64,000 bases of DNA from Hydractinia symbiolongicarpus. Lineage: Eukaryota; Cnidaria; Hydrozoa; Anthoathecata; Hydractiniidae. The notes below the pieces were generated by a model. That model was not told where the DNA came from and did not search any database. It saw only the letters and a list, made by a program, of their open reading frames with translations. Location of the stretch: contig NC_079885.1 in NCBI RefSeq assembly GCF_029227915.1, forward strand, positions 26,165,001 to 26,229,000, read 5' to 3'. The translations under genes and the position numbers were made by a program. Positions 17,697-29,900 of the stretch are shown here, piece after piece. Position 1 is the stretch's first letter, and every line of letters starts with the position of its first letter.

Positions 17697-18951
17697 TTTG
17701 ATAGCAAAAAGTTATGATAATATAACATAACGGTTTGAATTATTTGCACGAAATATCTTCACCGCCCTTCTCCAGTTGCATACAGCTTTTTCTGCATACA
17801 TTTTTACGTAAACAAAAACGCATTTTTCATGCCCAGTTTTATTTTTATTTTTATAAAGTAAAACTTATAGTAAGAATCGTTTTTATTATTATTCGTAAGA
17901 ATTGTTCATCCAAAAAAATTTCTGTTCGGAAATTGTTTTAATGCAACTTTAAATGTTTTAAGGAATTTATAAGGCTCTGTTTCCTTTAAGTGCCCTCCTT
18001 CATTAAACGCTCCTGTAAAGTTCTAAAAGTTTTTTAAAGACTTACGTCAAAAGCAACAAGTATAATACACCGTCTGTTGTTTTCACGTTTTTGCAGACAG
18101 CATTTTTTTTAAGTTTTCCATCAAATTTATCCCATCGTTATTAAACAATAAATTTAATTTTTTTTATAATTTTAGCAAACTTAAAACAGCTCGGCGACAG
18201 ATGAGGAAAGTTTATTACATAAATAGATTATTTATTTTATTTTTTCAATTAATGTTGAATAGTAATTTGTTTATTTTTCTTTTTAAATTGAATATATAAT
18301 TGAACTGTTATTATGTTTTTTCGTTATTTTGTTAAACATTGACACTGCTGTGAGAGGAAAATCATCCGACATTCAGCACCGTGATAGCATGAAAGTTCTG
18401 GTACTTAGGCCGCCGGAAGTTTTAGCTCTTAATGTAAACACGATGACTTAGAATCACCAAATTCTCAGAATAAAAAGCTGAAATAAAAAGTTGTTTACTT
18501 CCAGCATCTTTCAGCCTTCCCCATGATGCTCCAGGCCTAGCAGATGGTCTAAACCGGTCTGGCATTCAAAATCAATTCCAATATCATACTAACTTTCGAT
18601 CAGCAGTCTTACCAGCAGTAGCTGTTTGGCTTTAAACATTATGCGGATATTAGCTTTGCTTGTAATTGTTGCTCGTGCTCAACGATGTTTTTATTAACAA
18701 CATACAAGTCTAGCAGTCAACGCAAACGGAATGTCGGAGCCGTCTTACGCACATCATCAAGCCGTAATGCAACAAATTCTTTCCAAATGTCGTAGATTCT
18801 ACACTAAGTTAGTGGAGCTCTTACCAAAGTAGAAGAAGAAGAAAAACGAGTATAGTTTAACAGTTGTGTACATGCAGAGTTTATTTTAGTTTGCTGTGAT
18901 GGATGATTTTATGTATCCGCGGATCTCGATTTCACAAAGTAAGAGCAATGG
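17697..18951. other. DET1 3' region and intergenic DNA
   Basis: A candidate polyadenylation hexamer AATAAA lies at 18147-18152; nothing closer to the stop is canonical. From there to 18951 I see no supported exon or repeat family member. Confidence 0.4.
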
Positions 18952-18978
18952 AGATACCCATGGAAGCCGAGAAGGGCC

Positions 18979-20357
18979 TGTTCCGTACGAAATTGACCCG
19001 TTGTACGAGGTTGGTCATTTTTCGCACTTGTACGAATATGGGCAATTTTGTACGAAGATGGGCATTACAATTGCTGTACAAAAATTATGCAACGAATAAT
19101 TTGGTTTAGAAATGAATATCTAAGCATTGCTAAATACATTCAGTAAACATTATAATATCTTAAATATTCTCTGAACGTTAATTTTTGACCATTATTATCT
19201 AATGATTGTACCAACTTCGTACAACCTAAATAACTGTGTACGAGGTTGGGCAACGTCATTGCTCCCACTTAAAAATTGATTTTTTTTATCCATACTAACT
19301 TCGTACGACTTCAAATACTATATACGAGGTTGGGCCTACTTAACTTCTTTTAATTTATTTGAATTTTTCTGATTCGAACCAACTTCATACAACTGAGATA
19401 ACTTTGTACGACGTTGGGCCTCCATCACTTCTTCTACTTAGGTTGAATTTTTTTTAACAATACCAACTTCGTACAACTTAAATAACTGTGTACGAGGCTG
19501 GGCCTACTTCACTTCTTCTACTTAAGTTGAATTTTTTTTAACAATACTAACCTTGTACAATTTGGAATTTTTTTCTGCAAAGTTTTCGTTTCATAGCACG
19601 TGGAACGTTGTCTATTTTTCCACATAAAAATCCACCATTGTTTTATAAGTCTGTTCGGGTATTATTACGGAATTCTGTTTAGTCATTTCAACTTCCAACC
19701 ATTCCTGAAATTTTTCTTCCATGTACCTCTTTTCAGTCTCCATTGTGCTGAACATAAAAACACGCGTTAAAAGTTTTAATATAAATTTAAAAATGTGCGT
19801 TCGAAAAAGTACTCGAAAAGGTCGATATTTACCTACTTTTTCCTATCGAAATAACTTAAAAGGTTAGAAGAAATAATATATTGAAAGTTTTTGTGTTCTT
19901 CTCCGTTCTCACTCAATTATTAACAAAACCATGCTTACAAAAACAGTTTCGTACGAGCCACGCAAAGGCACTGGAGACAAGGGTGATTTACAGTTTTTTT
20001 GCACGAAAATTCAATATAGCATAAAATTCAAAAGTCACTACCATAAAAACGATGAAAAGCCTAATAGGTCCTGGGGACGAGGTTGATGAGATCCAGACAG
20101 GAGTCTAACCTGCTCGCCTCATTAGTATTTTTTCAAATAGGCATCTAGATCGTAAAACGAATGTATTCTTTTTGAAAACGAAATAAAAGAAAAGAAGATA
20201 TTTTAAAAAAGTTATTATTTTATTATAAAAGTTTTATATTTTGACGATATTCGCCGCTGTACGAAGATGGTCAGTTTTGTACGAGGATGGTCACTCTCAG
20301 CGCTACGGCAAAAAAGCCCAACTTCGTACAGTGAATGACTTGACATCGTACGGAACA
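18979..20357. mobile_element. Inverted-repeat element inserted in the foldback arm
   Basis: It starts TGTTCCGTACGA and ends TCGTACGGAACA, with GGCC on both sides (18975-18978 and 20358-20361), a likely 4-bp target duplication. The undisturbed opposite arm of the host element (21001-21016 on the plus strand) reads, in reverse complement, GAGAAGGGCCAACCGA with a single GGCC, which is the empty site. The inside is full of GTACGAGGTTGG/CCAACTTCGTAC motifs in both orientations and has an 84-bp tandem array. No coding capacity is visible, so it is non-autonomous. 1,379 bp. Confidence 0.8.
19205..19565. repeat. 84-bp tandem array inside the inserted element
   Basis: The motif CCAACTTCGTACAAC (with variants) starts near 19212, 19296, 19380, 19464 and 19548, exactly 84 bases apart. 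Each unit also carries a TGTACGAGGTTGGGC half. About 4.3 units. Confidence 0.85.
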
Positions 20358-21079
20358 GGCCAACCGATAAATATTTTTTAGCCGGCAAGAAATCTTTTTT
20401 AGCTGCCGAGAAATATTTTTTAGCTACCGAGAAATATTTTTTGAGATGCCGAAATATCTTTTTTTTTTAAAACTGAGAATTTTTTTTAGCAGCCAAAATA
20501 TATTTTTTTAGCTGCCGAGATATATTTTTAATATCAATGTTATGATACAGCTTAATGAGCAGTAAAATTGACTCGTACCTCAAGCCTTTAGTAAAATAAT
20601 AACCTATAAACTCTTTCTGTACAGAGGTAATCTGTATTAGCAATGTGTATCTTAAGTGTACCACACTGGGACCAATACAGATCATCTTGCTGAAGTTGGT
20701 TCCCACATAACAAAACATGGTATACCATAACGTTGGAAATTTAATTTTCAAGCAAAACAATAAACGACCCTATACGACCCGTGTAATTTCTCGTCATGTT
20801 TACAAAATTCTTGGCACAAAAAAAGAAATACTTCGGCAACTAAAAAACATATCTCAGCAGCTAAAAATTTTATTTCGGTAGCTAAAAAAAGATTTCTCGG
20901 CAGCTAAAAAAGATTTCTCGGTTTTTAAAAAAGATATCTCGGTACGTAAAAAAGATTTCTCGGCAGCTAAAATGATTTCTTGGCAGCTAAAAAAGGTTTC
21001 TCGGTTGGCCCTTCTCGGCTTCCATAGATACCTGATATAGAACTTGTTTGTTGCGCAGGTGCTCATCACTACAAACTTT

Positions 21080-21363
21080 AGATAGATAGATGTGCATATC
21101 TTACATGGCTAGTCTCACAAATATCGAGGGATGTACTCCGTCTATTATTTCATTTTGAGCTACACAAACCCAATTAGGGCCCGCGCTCTACTAGACAACT
21201 TCCAGCAACATCCAAAGGCCCACACAGTGAGCCATCTGCCCAATTTCCCTCACATGGCTTGGGTTAAGCCGGGGCTATGGTAAAATTCACTCACCCATGC
21301 TGAATCATGTGCGTCGAGGAATCGAACCCCGCTCCCGCACAGACTAGATAGCTATAACCACTA
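21080..21363 (-). mobile_element. tRNA-derived SINE (family A), nearly full length
   Basis: On the minus strand this matches the fuller copy at 22824-23174, including the B-box region (plus-strand ggaatcgaacccc near 21318-21330) and the tail of (TATC)n, which on the plus strand is gatagataga. It lacks about 70 bases in its middle compared with the other copy, in the segment with the aggaggggcc block, and a few bases of the extreme 5' end. Confidence 0.8.
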
Positions 21364-21829
21364 ATATGATTTAAACTAACTTTCCGTGGTTTCAGTTAAA
21401 AAAATATTTACAACTCTGCTTTTATGTTTTTTAGCGCTTTCCAGGGTGTTAAAAAATCTGTAACTTTTTTTCTTTCAATAATTAAATTTCAATAATAAAA
21501 AAAATCAATTTTAGTTACACCTGGGTACCCGTCCGCGGTTTTCGGTTTTCGGGTCGTTCTTTCTTTCGCGCTAACTTTTTTCAAAGATGTAAACAAATAT
21601 GGCGGCATAAGGCGGGAAAAAGTTGAGAAAATGATTAAAACAACAGCACAGGGGAAAGTGTTTTAGTCACCTAGCTAGCTGTAGGTTAAGTTGCTTTAGA
21701 TTTAAAAATGTATAAAATCGAAGACCAACAATGTATTAGTGTTAAATAATGTGTTTCAAGACCTGAACCAGACCACCCAGTAAGTGTCCCTGTTTTTTTA
21801 CCTCCTAGCTACCTACAACACTGTCAAGA

Positions 21830-22809
21830 CAGTCAGGGTAAACACTTCATTAGGCGACGGTAGGCTAATTAGGGCATACCACCTATTTAGGCGAGTAATT
21901 GTAGCCTAGTTAGGCCATATGTAACCTAGTTAAGACATTACAATATTTAATGGATTTTCACAAATAAATCGAAAGAAAAAATCGCAAAAAATCTTTGTTC
22001 AGAATGGTTAACGCGACAATGATTCCAAAATTGTCACTCGTGCCTCAGTATGTTAGCGCACAAGTAGGAATTATGTTAAATTAAATTATTTAACCTAATT
22101 AGGTCAAGTGTCGCCTATTTAGGTGCACACTGCCACGTTTTCGTCTGCCATATTTATTTTTTCCTTGTGGCGTGAATGGCTGAAATCCATTATTTAAAAC
22201 AACAAATAGTGCCACACAAGGTTTCGGCCATAAGTTATCAATGCGCGATGCAAATAAGACGATAATTGGTCAAAATTATCTGCAAAGTGGACAGATTTGA
22301 TTCACATAAATATTGTATTGCGAAACACAATGATTTCGACGTATTAAAAACAGAAAGTTTATGTTCGTCTAGTTAGACTACGAGTAGCCTAATACACATT
22401 TACAATAATTCAATTGTACATGCGTTCCTATGGCTCTTCATCGTTTTACAATATCAGAAAAAATGAGGTAAAAATCGTATTTTTAAGAGAGTTTGTTAGA
22501 GCCGAAAGCGTGTTTCTCCTGTTTTTTAACTTCTGTCATATTAATTTCTTTCAAATTTTAAGGAAACGTTAATAATAAAAAGATACAACTTATGTGTACT
22601 TTTAAAAACAAAGCGCGACAAGAAAGGTTATCACGAAAAAACGTGTTTTCTCATTAATAAACTCTTATAAAAGTGTGATGTTTACATCCTTTGATCGCTA
22701 AATAACCTGCGATGGAGTGTTAGTTTTCCTGAATTATCGTAAAGGTGTATTAAACTACATCACGTCGCCTAACTAAATGACTTGCCTAATTAGGTGTTTA
22801 CCCTGACTG
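21830..22809. mobile_element. 980-bp inverted-repeat element (non-autonomous)
   Basis: The left end CAGTCAGGGTAAACAC (21830) is matched by GTGTTTACCCTGACTG at the right end (to 22809), in reverse complement. Inside the ends, TTAGGC/GCCTAA motifs recur many times (for example GCCTAATTAGGT at the right edge), a subterminal repeat pattern seen in transposase-binding regions. No open frame. I cannot define a target duplication, so the class is unknown. Confidence 0.65.
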
Positions 22810-22823
22810 ATAATGTGCACATG

Positions 22824-23174
22824 TTAGATAGATAGATGGATTCATATTTTACATGGCTAGCCTCACAAATATCGAGGGATATACCATGTCTATTATTTCC
22901 AGGAGGGGCCATGGGTTAGATGGAGAGTCCTAGAGTATTTATATATGCTCTTTTCGAGCTACGCAGACCCGATAGGGCCCGCTCTCTACTAGACAACTCC
23001 TGGCAACATCCAACGTCCCACACAATGTGCCATCTCTCCAATTTCCCTCACATGGCTTGGATTAACCCGGGGCTATGGTAACATTCACTCGCCATGTTGA
23101 ATTGCCGTCAAGAGGAATCGAATCCCCGGTCTCCCGCACAGAGTACGGAGCTATAACCACTGATCTACGGCGCC
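22824..23174 (-). mobile_element. tRNA-derived SINE (family A), full length
   Basis: On the minus strand it opens with a tRNA-like head: GGCGCC then the A-box-like TAGATCAGTGG (plus 23157-23167), followed by the B-box-like GGATTCGATTCC (plus 23114-23125). A unique body of about 250 bp follows, and then a (TATC)n tail. Length about 351 bp. This is the standard layout of a Pol III-transcribed tRNA-derived SINE; the mobilising LINE partner is not in the window. It is the best copy of the family here. Confidence 0.85.
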
Positions 23175-24289
23175 ACAATGCCACATGGTCCATTGTTCTT
23201 AAAATTAAATCAAAACAATGATCGAAACAACAACAATAAATATACCTTCTTCAGCATTTGAATTTGGGATTCTCAGGGTTAAAACAGACCAATCTTTTTA
23301 ACCGAAGGGATTTTTATGTACAAAAAAATTGCCGACGTAACTTTGTTGTGAAATTTGAATGCCACGATCAAAAGTGGTTGGTGCTATTATGAAGAACGTA
23401 AGGTATAGAGAACATTAAAGTCGGCCCCTTTCCTTCATGCTGACACTCTTATGCTCAGCTGGTGCATTACATAAACATGGGAGAGGTTAGGTGTCCTGTA
23501 ACTTAATACAGCTTGCGGACAAATGTTCTCGTGATGTAATACCAAAGAAAAAACATGTTGAATAAAGTTTAAAAAATTTTTAAAAGGGGAAAGAGAAATC
23601 AAATATGTTTAGTAATAATAATAATCAAAAAAATTGTATATCATATTAAAAAGAAGTCCAGAAGTTCTGTCTCCCTCACAGCACAGCAGGCAATAAGTCA
23701 GCCCTGCCCTCAGTTTTGTGAGAAGAGATGTTCTGCGAAGACTCAAACAATTAAGTCTCCTGTACAGTTTTGCTTAATATTAAGCTGTGCCAGTGACAAG
23801 CATTTTCGAAGCATGCCACTGGCGACTTTTGCGATATACAACCTACTGATGCCCTAAACTAATGAATAAATAATTCATTTTTAAACGCGCATGTTTTTCA
23901 TTCAAATTCCGAACTGCAAGTCATTTTTTTCTTTGATTATTAGTATAGTAAATAATTACTTTATACAAAAGACATTTCAGGTGCGCATTATTTAGGTGAC
24001 TAAGGTGTTTTGGTGCGTGATTGGAAACGCTGTTCCATTGTTGCAGGAGTGTGCAGAGGTGCGGGGTGCAATCGCGCATCTCAAAAGACCAGGACTGCTC
24101 AGGCGAGTAATAAATCATGCAGCAAATCTCTGAAAACATTTTTAAAGAGCGTGACTTACCACACGCCTGTGTTTTTTTATATGATGCAGCCTGTATTTAT
24201 GCGATTTTTTCAACAAAACATCACAGGAAAGATTGTTATTTTTCTTAAAAAAGTTTCATGCACATGTTTTTGTTTAGAGGTCATCTACA

Positions 24290-24575
24290 ATTTTCGTATG
24301 ACATTTATATACGAATTTAATTGCTTATAATTCGTATAAAAATCGTATACAATTCGTATAGTGTTAATTAGTTATACGATTTTTAAAAAATCCTATACAA
24401 ATTTTATGTGATTTTCATACAAATTTTATACAACTTTCATACGAATTGTGATACGAATTATATTCTTACTTATACAAATTTTCATATGAACTTTCATACA
24501 AATTATTAGGATTTTGTAATACGAATTGTGATACGAATTTTTAAACGAATGGTCATACGATTTTAATTTTCAATA
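24290..24575. repeat. ATACGAATT-type AT-rich repeat array, left block
   Basis: The words ATACGAATT, ATACAAATT and CATACGAA and their complements occur about every 15-30 bases. A similar block lies at 25215-25425, on the other side of the 53-bp-repeat element. The pair may be one repeat region or element split by the insertion. Confidence 0.5.
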
Positions 24576-24759
24576 TAGTTTTCAATGTAGCTAGTCTTGA
24601 AATAAACGTTAACAATTTCTAAATGCCGTTCTTATTACTTCAAATGATTAGAACTGTCAAACAACCATCTCTGAACGCTGTTTGTGCGAATTTCGAAGGA
24701 TTGGTACTTTTAAACAAAATGATTTAAACTTATAATGTAAAATTAAATAATTATTTCTC

Positions 24760-25205
24760 GCCGCTTTTCGTTCTTAAATTTTTAGAACACGATCTAACGA
24801 AGCATTTCTATCGCCCTTCTTCGTTTTTCAATTTTTAAACCACGATCTAAAAAAGCAATTCTATTGCTGCTTTTTGTTCTTAAACTTTAAAAATGTGATC
24901 TAATGAAGCTTTTCTATCGCCGTTCTTCATTCTTAAATTTTTTAAACACGATCTAAAAAAGCATTTCTATCGCCGCTTTTCGTTCTTAAGTTTTTAAAAT
25001 ACGATCTGGCGAAGATTTTCTATCGCAGTTCTTCGTTCTTAAATAAATCAAGAATGTTTTGTTTATAACACACAAGTTAATGATTTATTTACAAGACTCG
25101 CAAGATAATTAATAACAACAAAAGATAAACAACTACTGCCTCCGAGAAAAAGGTGGGAAACTTGAGCGTAAGCGTAGGCTTTCATCTGGACTGTGCTGTA
25201 TTTAT
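24760..25205 (-). mobile_element. Repeat-bearing mobile element, copy 2 (inverted)
   Basis: About five units of the same 53-bp minisatellite as at 3841-4330, but in reverse complement (CTATCGCCGTTCTTCG / TTTTTAAACACGATCTAAAA type units). They are followed by reverse-complement sequence of the unique part: the tract from aataattaataacaacaaaa to catctggactgt near 25190 mirrors about 3488-3600. Ends are approximate. Confidence 0.7.
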
Positions 25206-25214
25206 ATGAGATTT

Positions 25215-25425
25215 TTTTCTTACCCATGCGAATTTAATAAAGTACGATTTTTTAAAACAAAAAACATATGCATCTAATTAAAAACTCACGAATTTTTGTT
25301 TTAAAACCTCATACAAATTTTATACGATTTTAGAAAATTTCATACGAATTTAATTACTGTATGGCAAAAGAAAATTCATATAGCATATACGAATATTTTC
25401 AATACGAATTGCTACAAATTTTGTA
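25215..25425. repeat. ATACGAATT-type AT-rich repeat array, right block
   Basis: Same word family as at 24290-24575 (CATACGAATTTAATTACTG, TATACGAATATTTTC, AATACGAATTGC). It follows directly on copy 2 of the 53-bp-repeat element. Confidence 0.45.
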
Positions 25426-26936
25426 GATGATTCCTTAAAAGATTTTCAAAAAAAAATGTATTCCTTTTTTAAAACCTTTTGCACATTTTATTGCGTTCTT
25501 TTTTCCTTAACCAAACTTTGGAAATATATATGTATATATATAACCTTTGCAGCATAACTTTAAATAACAAGTTTTGTGCATTAAAGTATTTTTAGCTGGT
25601 AAAATTTATAAATTTGTTCTCTTGTTTTGAATTGCCAAAAAAACTAGCAGTCAAGCTGAAAAAATATAAATACTTGGAGCTCAAAAACTTTTAAAAGTTA
25701 TGCCGCGAGAAGTTTTCTTGCGCTGTTTTAAAAGTTGTATAGCAAGAATTATTCTTTGCTGTTTTCAAATTTATACAGAATATCTGTTGATTTGAAAGCT
25801 GCAAGTTAAGATTGTTTTGTTTAGAAATTTATACAGCAAGTTCTTCTCCTCTCCCTTATAAAAAAAACAGAAAAATTATTTTAATAAAAACATTTTAGTG
25901 TTGTTTTAAAGTTTTTGGTGCAGTCTGTAAAAAATCTATGTCCCACATTTGCAAATTTTTAAGGAATATAGTGTAGTTGGTAAATCATAACGGAAGAGGG
26001 TGTTACAACTAACATGTTTTGCTATGTTTTTTTTTATATTATTTTTCCTATATGTTGACTATTGATGCGATAGTTCGAAGTATTTTAGCTAGCAAGCACA
26101 ATTCACTATCATATAATATATGATATATATGATATATGTACAAAAATATACGAAGAGGGAGTAACGACAAGAACGTGTACATTCGAACAACATTCCTGAC
26201 TTATTATTATTTCACCAAAACAAAAGAGATAAACAACCTGCAGTATACTGTCTTTCTTTATTTTCATTTTTTTGTGCAGCGTTAAATTGCTTAATTAGGT
26301 GAACTTAAAAAGGTGGAACAACTCACCTCTCTGTTTTCTATATTGCCTATCTAAAGTACCCGGCTTAAATGAAGAAAGTTGTCCATAATAAAAAAAGTGT
26401 ACATATGTTCTTTTCTAAACGAACTCTTAAATCTCTCAAGATTATTATCTCTATCCAAATACATATTTTCAATAGCTTAATATCAGATGTCTTGGTTTCG
26501 ATATTAATTTAGACCTCCTGGAAATTTCAAATGGACCTTATTGTTACCAATACAGGTCAATGGAGCTATTTTTCTTATTCGTAATTTTTATTGCTCTTGC
26601 CTAATTCTAAGTTCTAATCTCATGTAATTTGAAGTGTCTGCATATATATCTTGTGCTCTGCGTATGATTTGTTTTTTCATCCTTTGTTGTTGGTCATAAT
26701 TGTTGCCTTTTTGGTGGATTCTGCGTTTTTACACTTAGCTTTACTGCTATCTCCTGTTTAGCTGAGGAAGAAAAGTCTATATAACAAAATTTTTTATTCT
26801 ATCCTATTCACAAATAAATGCATTTAATAAATTTATATCTTTTTTTAAATAATTTTTAATATGGCAGTTTCATAAAATTAAAATATAATAAAAAAGTGTT
26901 TGCCATTGTACAGTTGAAAAACATGTTGCTTTTTAG

Positions 26937-29900
26937 ATGGAGTGTGAAATTACCTCTATAAAAAAAGAATTGAAATGTTGGGAGTCAATGTTTGCAAGAA
27001 AATATGGTAGAAAACCAGCAAAGGTAACAAATTTATTTTATAATATAAACATAAATCTTTTAAAAACTGTTCTGTTTAACTTTATATTTCTGTACATAGC
27101 GCTCCTTGTGGGTTATTGAGAAGCGTCAAGGTTGTCAAATTAATTAATTAACATTCACAAAAACATTTAATTTGTTTAAATTTTAAATGTTAATATGAAA
27201 GGGAAAAGAAAAATGTTTAAACTATCTCAGTTATTGAACCTTTTGTTAATATTATAGGAAGACATCGATGACAGCTCTGCAGAAATAAAAGGTGCTATTT
27301 AGCTTTTGTATACATATTTATAAGTCCAATACAACCCATGTAGCTTACCCTCCTGAAGTTATTTTTGTCTAGAAATCTTTTTATTTAAAAAAACAAACAA
27401 AAGTATATTAGTAATAGTCAAAAATAGTCATAACTGCATATTCTGTGCATCCTTGCCTCCCTGTGAGCATGAAGTGAAAAATGTTCAGTGCATCAATATG
27501 TTATGATTGCAATTTTTTTTTGTTTAGAATCTTACAAGCGATATTCTTACCTAAAGAAAAAGAAAGATGAGAGTAACGATTGTGAAAGACAGAACAGCAG
27601 TAACTTAGTAAGACTATATATTTTAATGCAATGAGTAGATATACAGCTTTTATTATTTTGTATTTCTTTGTTTAACAAACTACTAATTTAACTGCTAGAA
27701 ATATGTTATTAATTTAGTTACGCCTAACAATATTCCTGTTGGTCAGTTATAGAAAACTTTATGTGTGGTTAAATCTGATTAGTTCTGCTGGGTGCACTGG
27801 TTGCATTCATATCGTGACTGTACAATATAAATCCCTGTGACTTGCTGAAATACTGATAATCAATATTTCACTATTTTTGCACATCTAAGGCCAAGCAAAG
27901 GTTGCTAAAAACGTAATACACAGTGCAATTTATTCTGTATGTTATAACGCACTCATATTTTATGAACTAAAAAAGTTTGGAAAATGGTACTTTGATAAAT
28001 ACTTTAAATATAACTAAAAATTTAATTGTGTACCATTAACAACAAAAAATAACAAATTTAAACAACAGACTCAAATAAAAAATATTTGTAAATTTATTAT
28101 AGAGAGATTGACAGACAGTCTCCTTTTTGTAATAGTGGAGTGGAAAATTATAAAATATGCGGAAATTCATTGTTTTAAGAATAAAAAAATCGTGTGTAGT
28201 CACGCAAAACAGATAATTAACTTCATGGCCATATCACTACAGTTCAGAGTAATTCATGTGTGGGCCGTTGGATGTTGCTGGGAGTTGTCTAGTGGAGCGC
28301 AGGCACTAGTTGGGTCTGCATAGGTCAAAATGAGCATTAAATACTCTAGGACTCTCCATCTAAGCCATGGCCCCTCCTGGAAATAATAGACAGGGTATAT
28401 CCCTCAATATTAGTGAGGCTTACCTTGTAAAATATGCACATCTATCTATCTTGTTATTGCTACCACTCAAAAATATAGGTTGACGTGGCATGGAACTAAC
28501 TTATTTTAAGCCAACACCTGATGAAATATAAAAATGGATGCAACTTTTCTATACCAGGTACCAGATGATGGTGTTTTTGGCACAAGTCTTAACAAAAAAC
28601 ACAACAAAACACCTCCAATTAAAAGCACAAGCTACATTAAACACGACCCTGATGTTTCATGGAGGCCGAAATTAAAACCTCTGAAAAGAATTGGTTTATC
28701 AGAGACACAAACTTTGGAGAAGGATTGCGAGAAAGAAAACGAGGTAATAAATGATTACGTTACATTTTTGGATTTATTTTTATGAAATGATATTAAGTTT
28801 GAAATAATTATTTAGCCTACTATGGGAAGTATTGTGCTGGTTAAAAACCCATCAAATAATTCTGAAGATGTTCCCTGCAAGACTAAGGAGAGAATTCCAG
28901 TAGTAAAAAGGTTTGTTTTTTTACAATATAAAAATGATGTTCAAAATCGAGGCTGAAGTCAAAAATTAAAAATGTTTAAACATGAATTAAGTCTAAAAAT
29001 TAAAATTAAACTTTTGGCCAAAGTTTAAAATACTGCTTGCCTTTAATTTAAATTCTTAAAATTCTCAATTTGCCTGAAATCTTCTTGAATGAGAAATTTA
29101 CATTGTTTCAAATTCAACTCAAACCTGTTTTTAAATTTGAACTAAGTTAAAATAAATATACTGTATTTATTTGTTATGAATACAAGAGAAATTTAAGTAT
29201 AAAAATTAAGTAATCTTTTGCTAGTTTTTATTGTATTTTAGCATTCGTTAACTTAAATTATTAAATTAACTTAAATTAACTTAAAACTTGTTTTGTGAAA
29301 CGTATTTTTGCATGCCTTATAAATTACTGTCTGAAAATTTTTTGAATATCTTCTAAGTGAAATGGTATGTTGAACTAAAAACGTATTCTATTTGTTCATA
29401 GTAAGGGTTTTGTCAAGAAAAGATTGTCATCATTTGGTAGAAATCTGTCATGTGACTTACTTGAGAGCTGTAAACAATCTCTTGGCGAGAAATCTGAGAA
29501 AAAAAATTCTTTAAATAACGTCATTAATGATGACAAAGACACACCAGCTGTTGTTAATTCACAAGCTGATGTCTCACTTAAGGAGGTAACAGAGACAAGC
29601 TCAGTGAAAGAGAATCTGGAAAAGGTTTACACGATGGAAGAACTTTGTTTAGATAAACATTTAGATAATAAAGAAGAAAGTGAAGCTACCTATCACAAAA
29701 ATAATTTGACAAATGCTAATACACAAGACACACAATCTTCTATTAATAATGAAATTCAATCACCTAAGAAGAACAACCCAACTAACTCTGACGAACCAGT
29801 TTTAAAACTTATTGCAATTAAAAAGAAGAAGAAGAAGCTGAAGAAGAAAGAAGAAGAAGAGGAAACAATTGTTGAAAGAGTTAAAAGAAAAAGAGAGGAG

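Larger units (their letters stand above)
18952..21032. mobile_element. Foldback element with subrepeat arms and 7-bp target duplication
   Basis: The ends are inverted: ATGGAAGCCGAGAAGGGCC at 18960-18978 and its reverse complement at 21007-21025. Just outside both lies the direct repeat AGATACC (18952-18958 and 21026-21032), a 7-bp target duplication, or 8 with one mismatch. Each arm continues into tandem 21-22 bp units of the form AGCTGCCGAGAAATATTTTTT: plus sense at about 20370-20530 and inverted at about 20825-21005. This is classic foldback architecture. The middle (20530-20825) has no recognisable gene. The left arm is interrupted by a separate inserted element at 18979-20357. The 7/8-bp duplication would fit a hAT-like mobilising transposase, but no transposase is present. 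Confidence 0.8.
23175..26936. other. Region upstream of the first RECQL4 coding exon
   Basis: No exon with recognisable similarity. It holds two AT-rich arrays of ATACGAATT-like words (about 24290-24575 and 25215-25425), with the inverted copy 2 of the CK2-intron element between them. The RECQL4 start codon sits right after a splice acceptor (26936), so one or more 5' UTR exons must lie somewhere to the left; I cannot place them. Confidence 0.45.

Noticed and set aside
24010-24330. 106-codon plus-strand frame upstream of RECQL4
   Set aside because: Unrecognised, Cys-rich by chance composition, runs into the AT-rich repeat block, and has no link to the RECQL4 exon chain.
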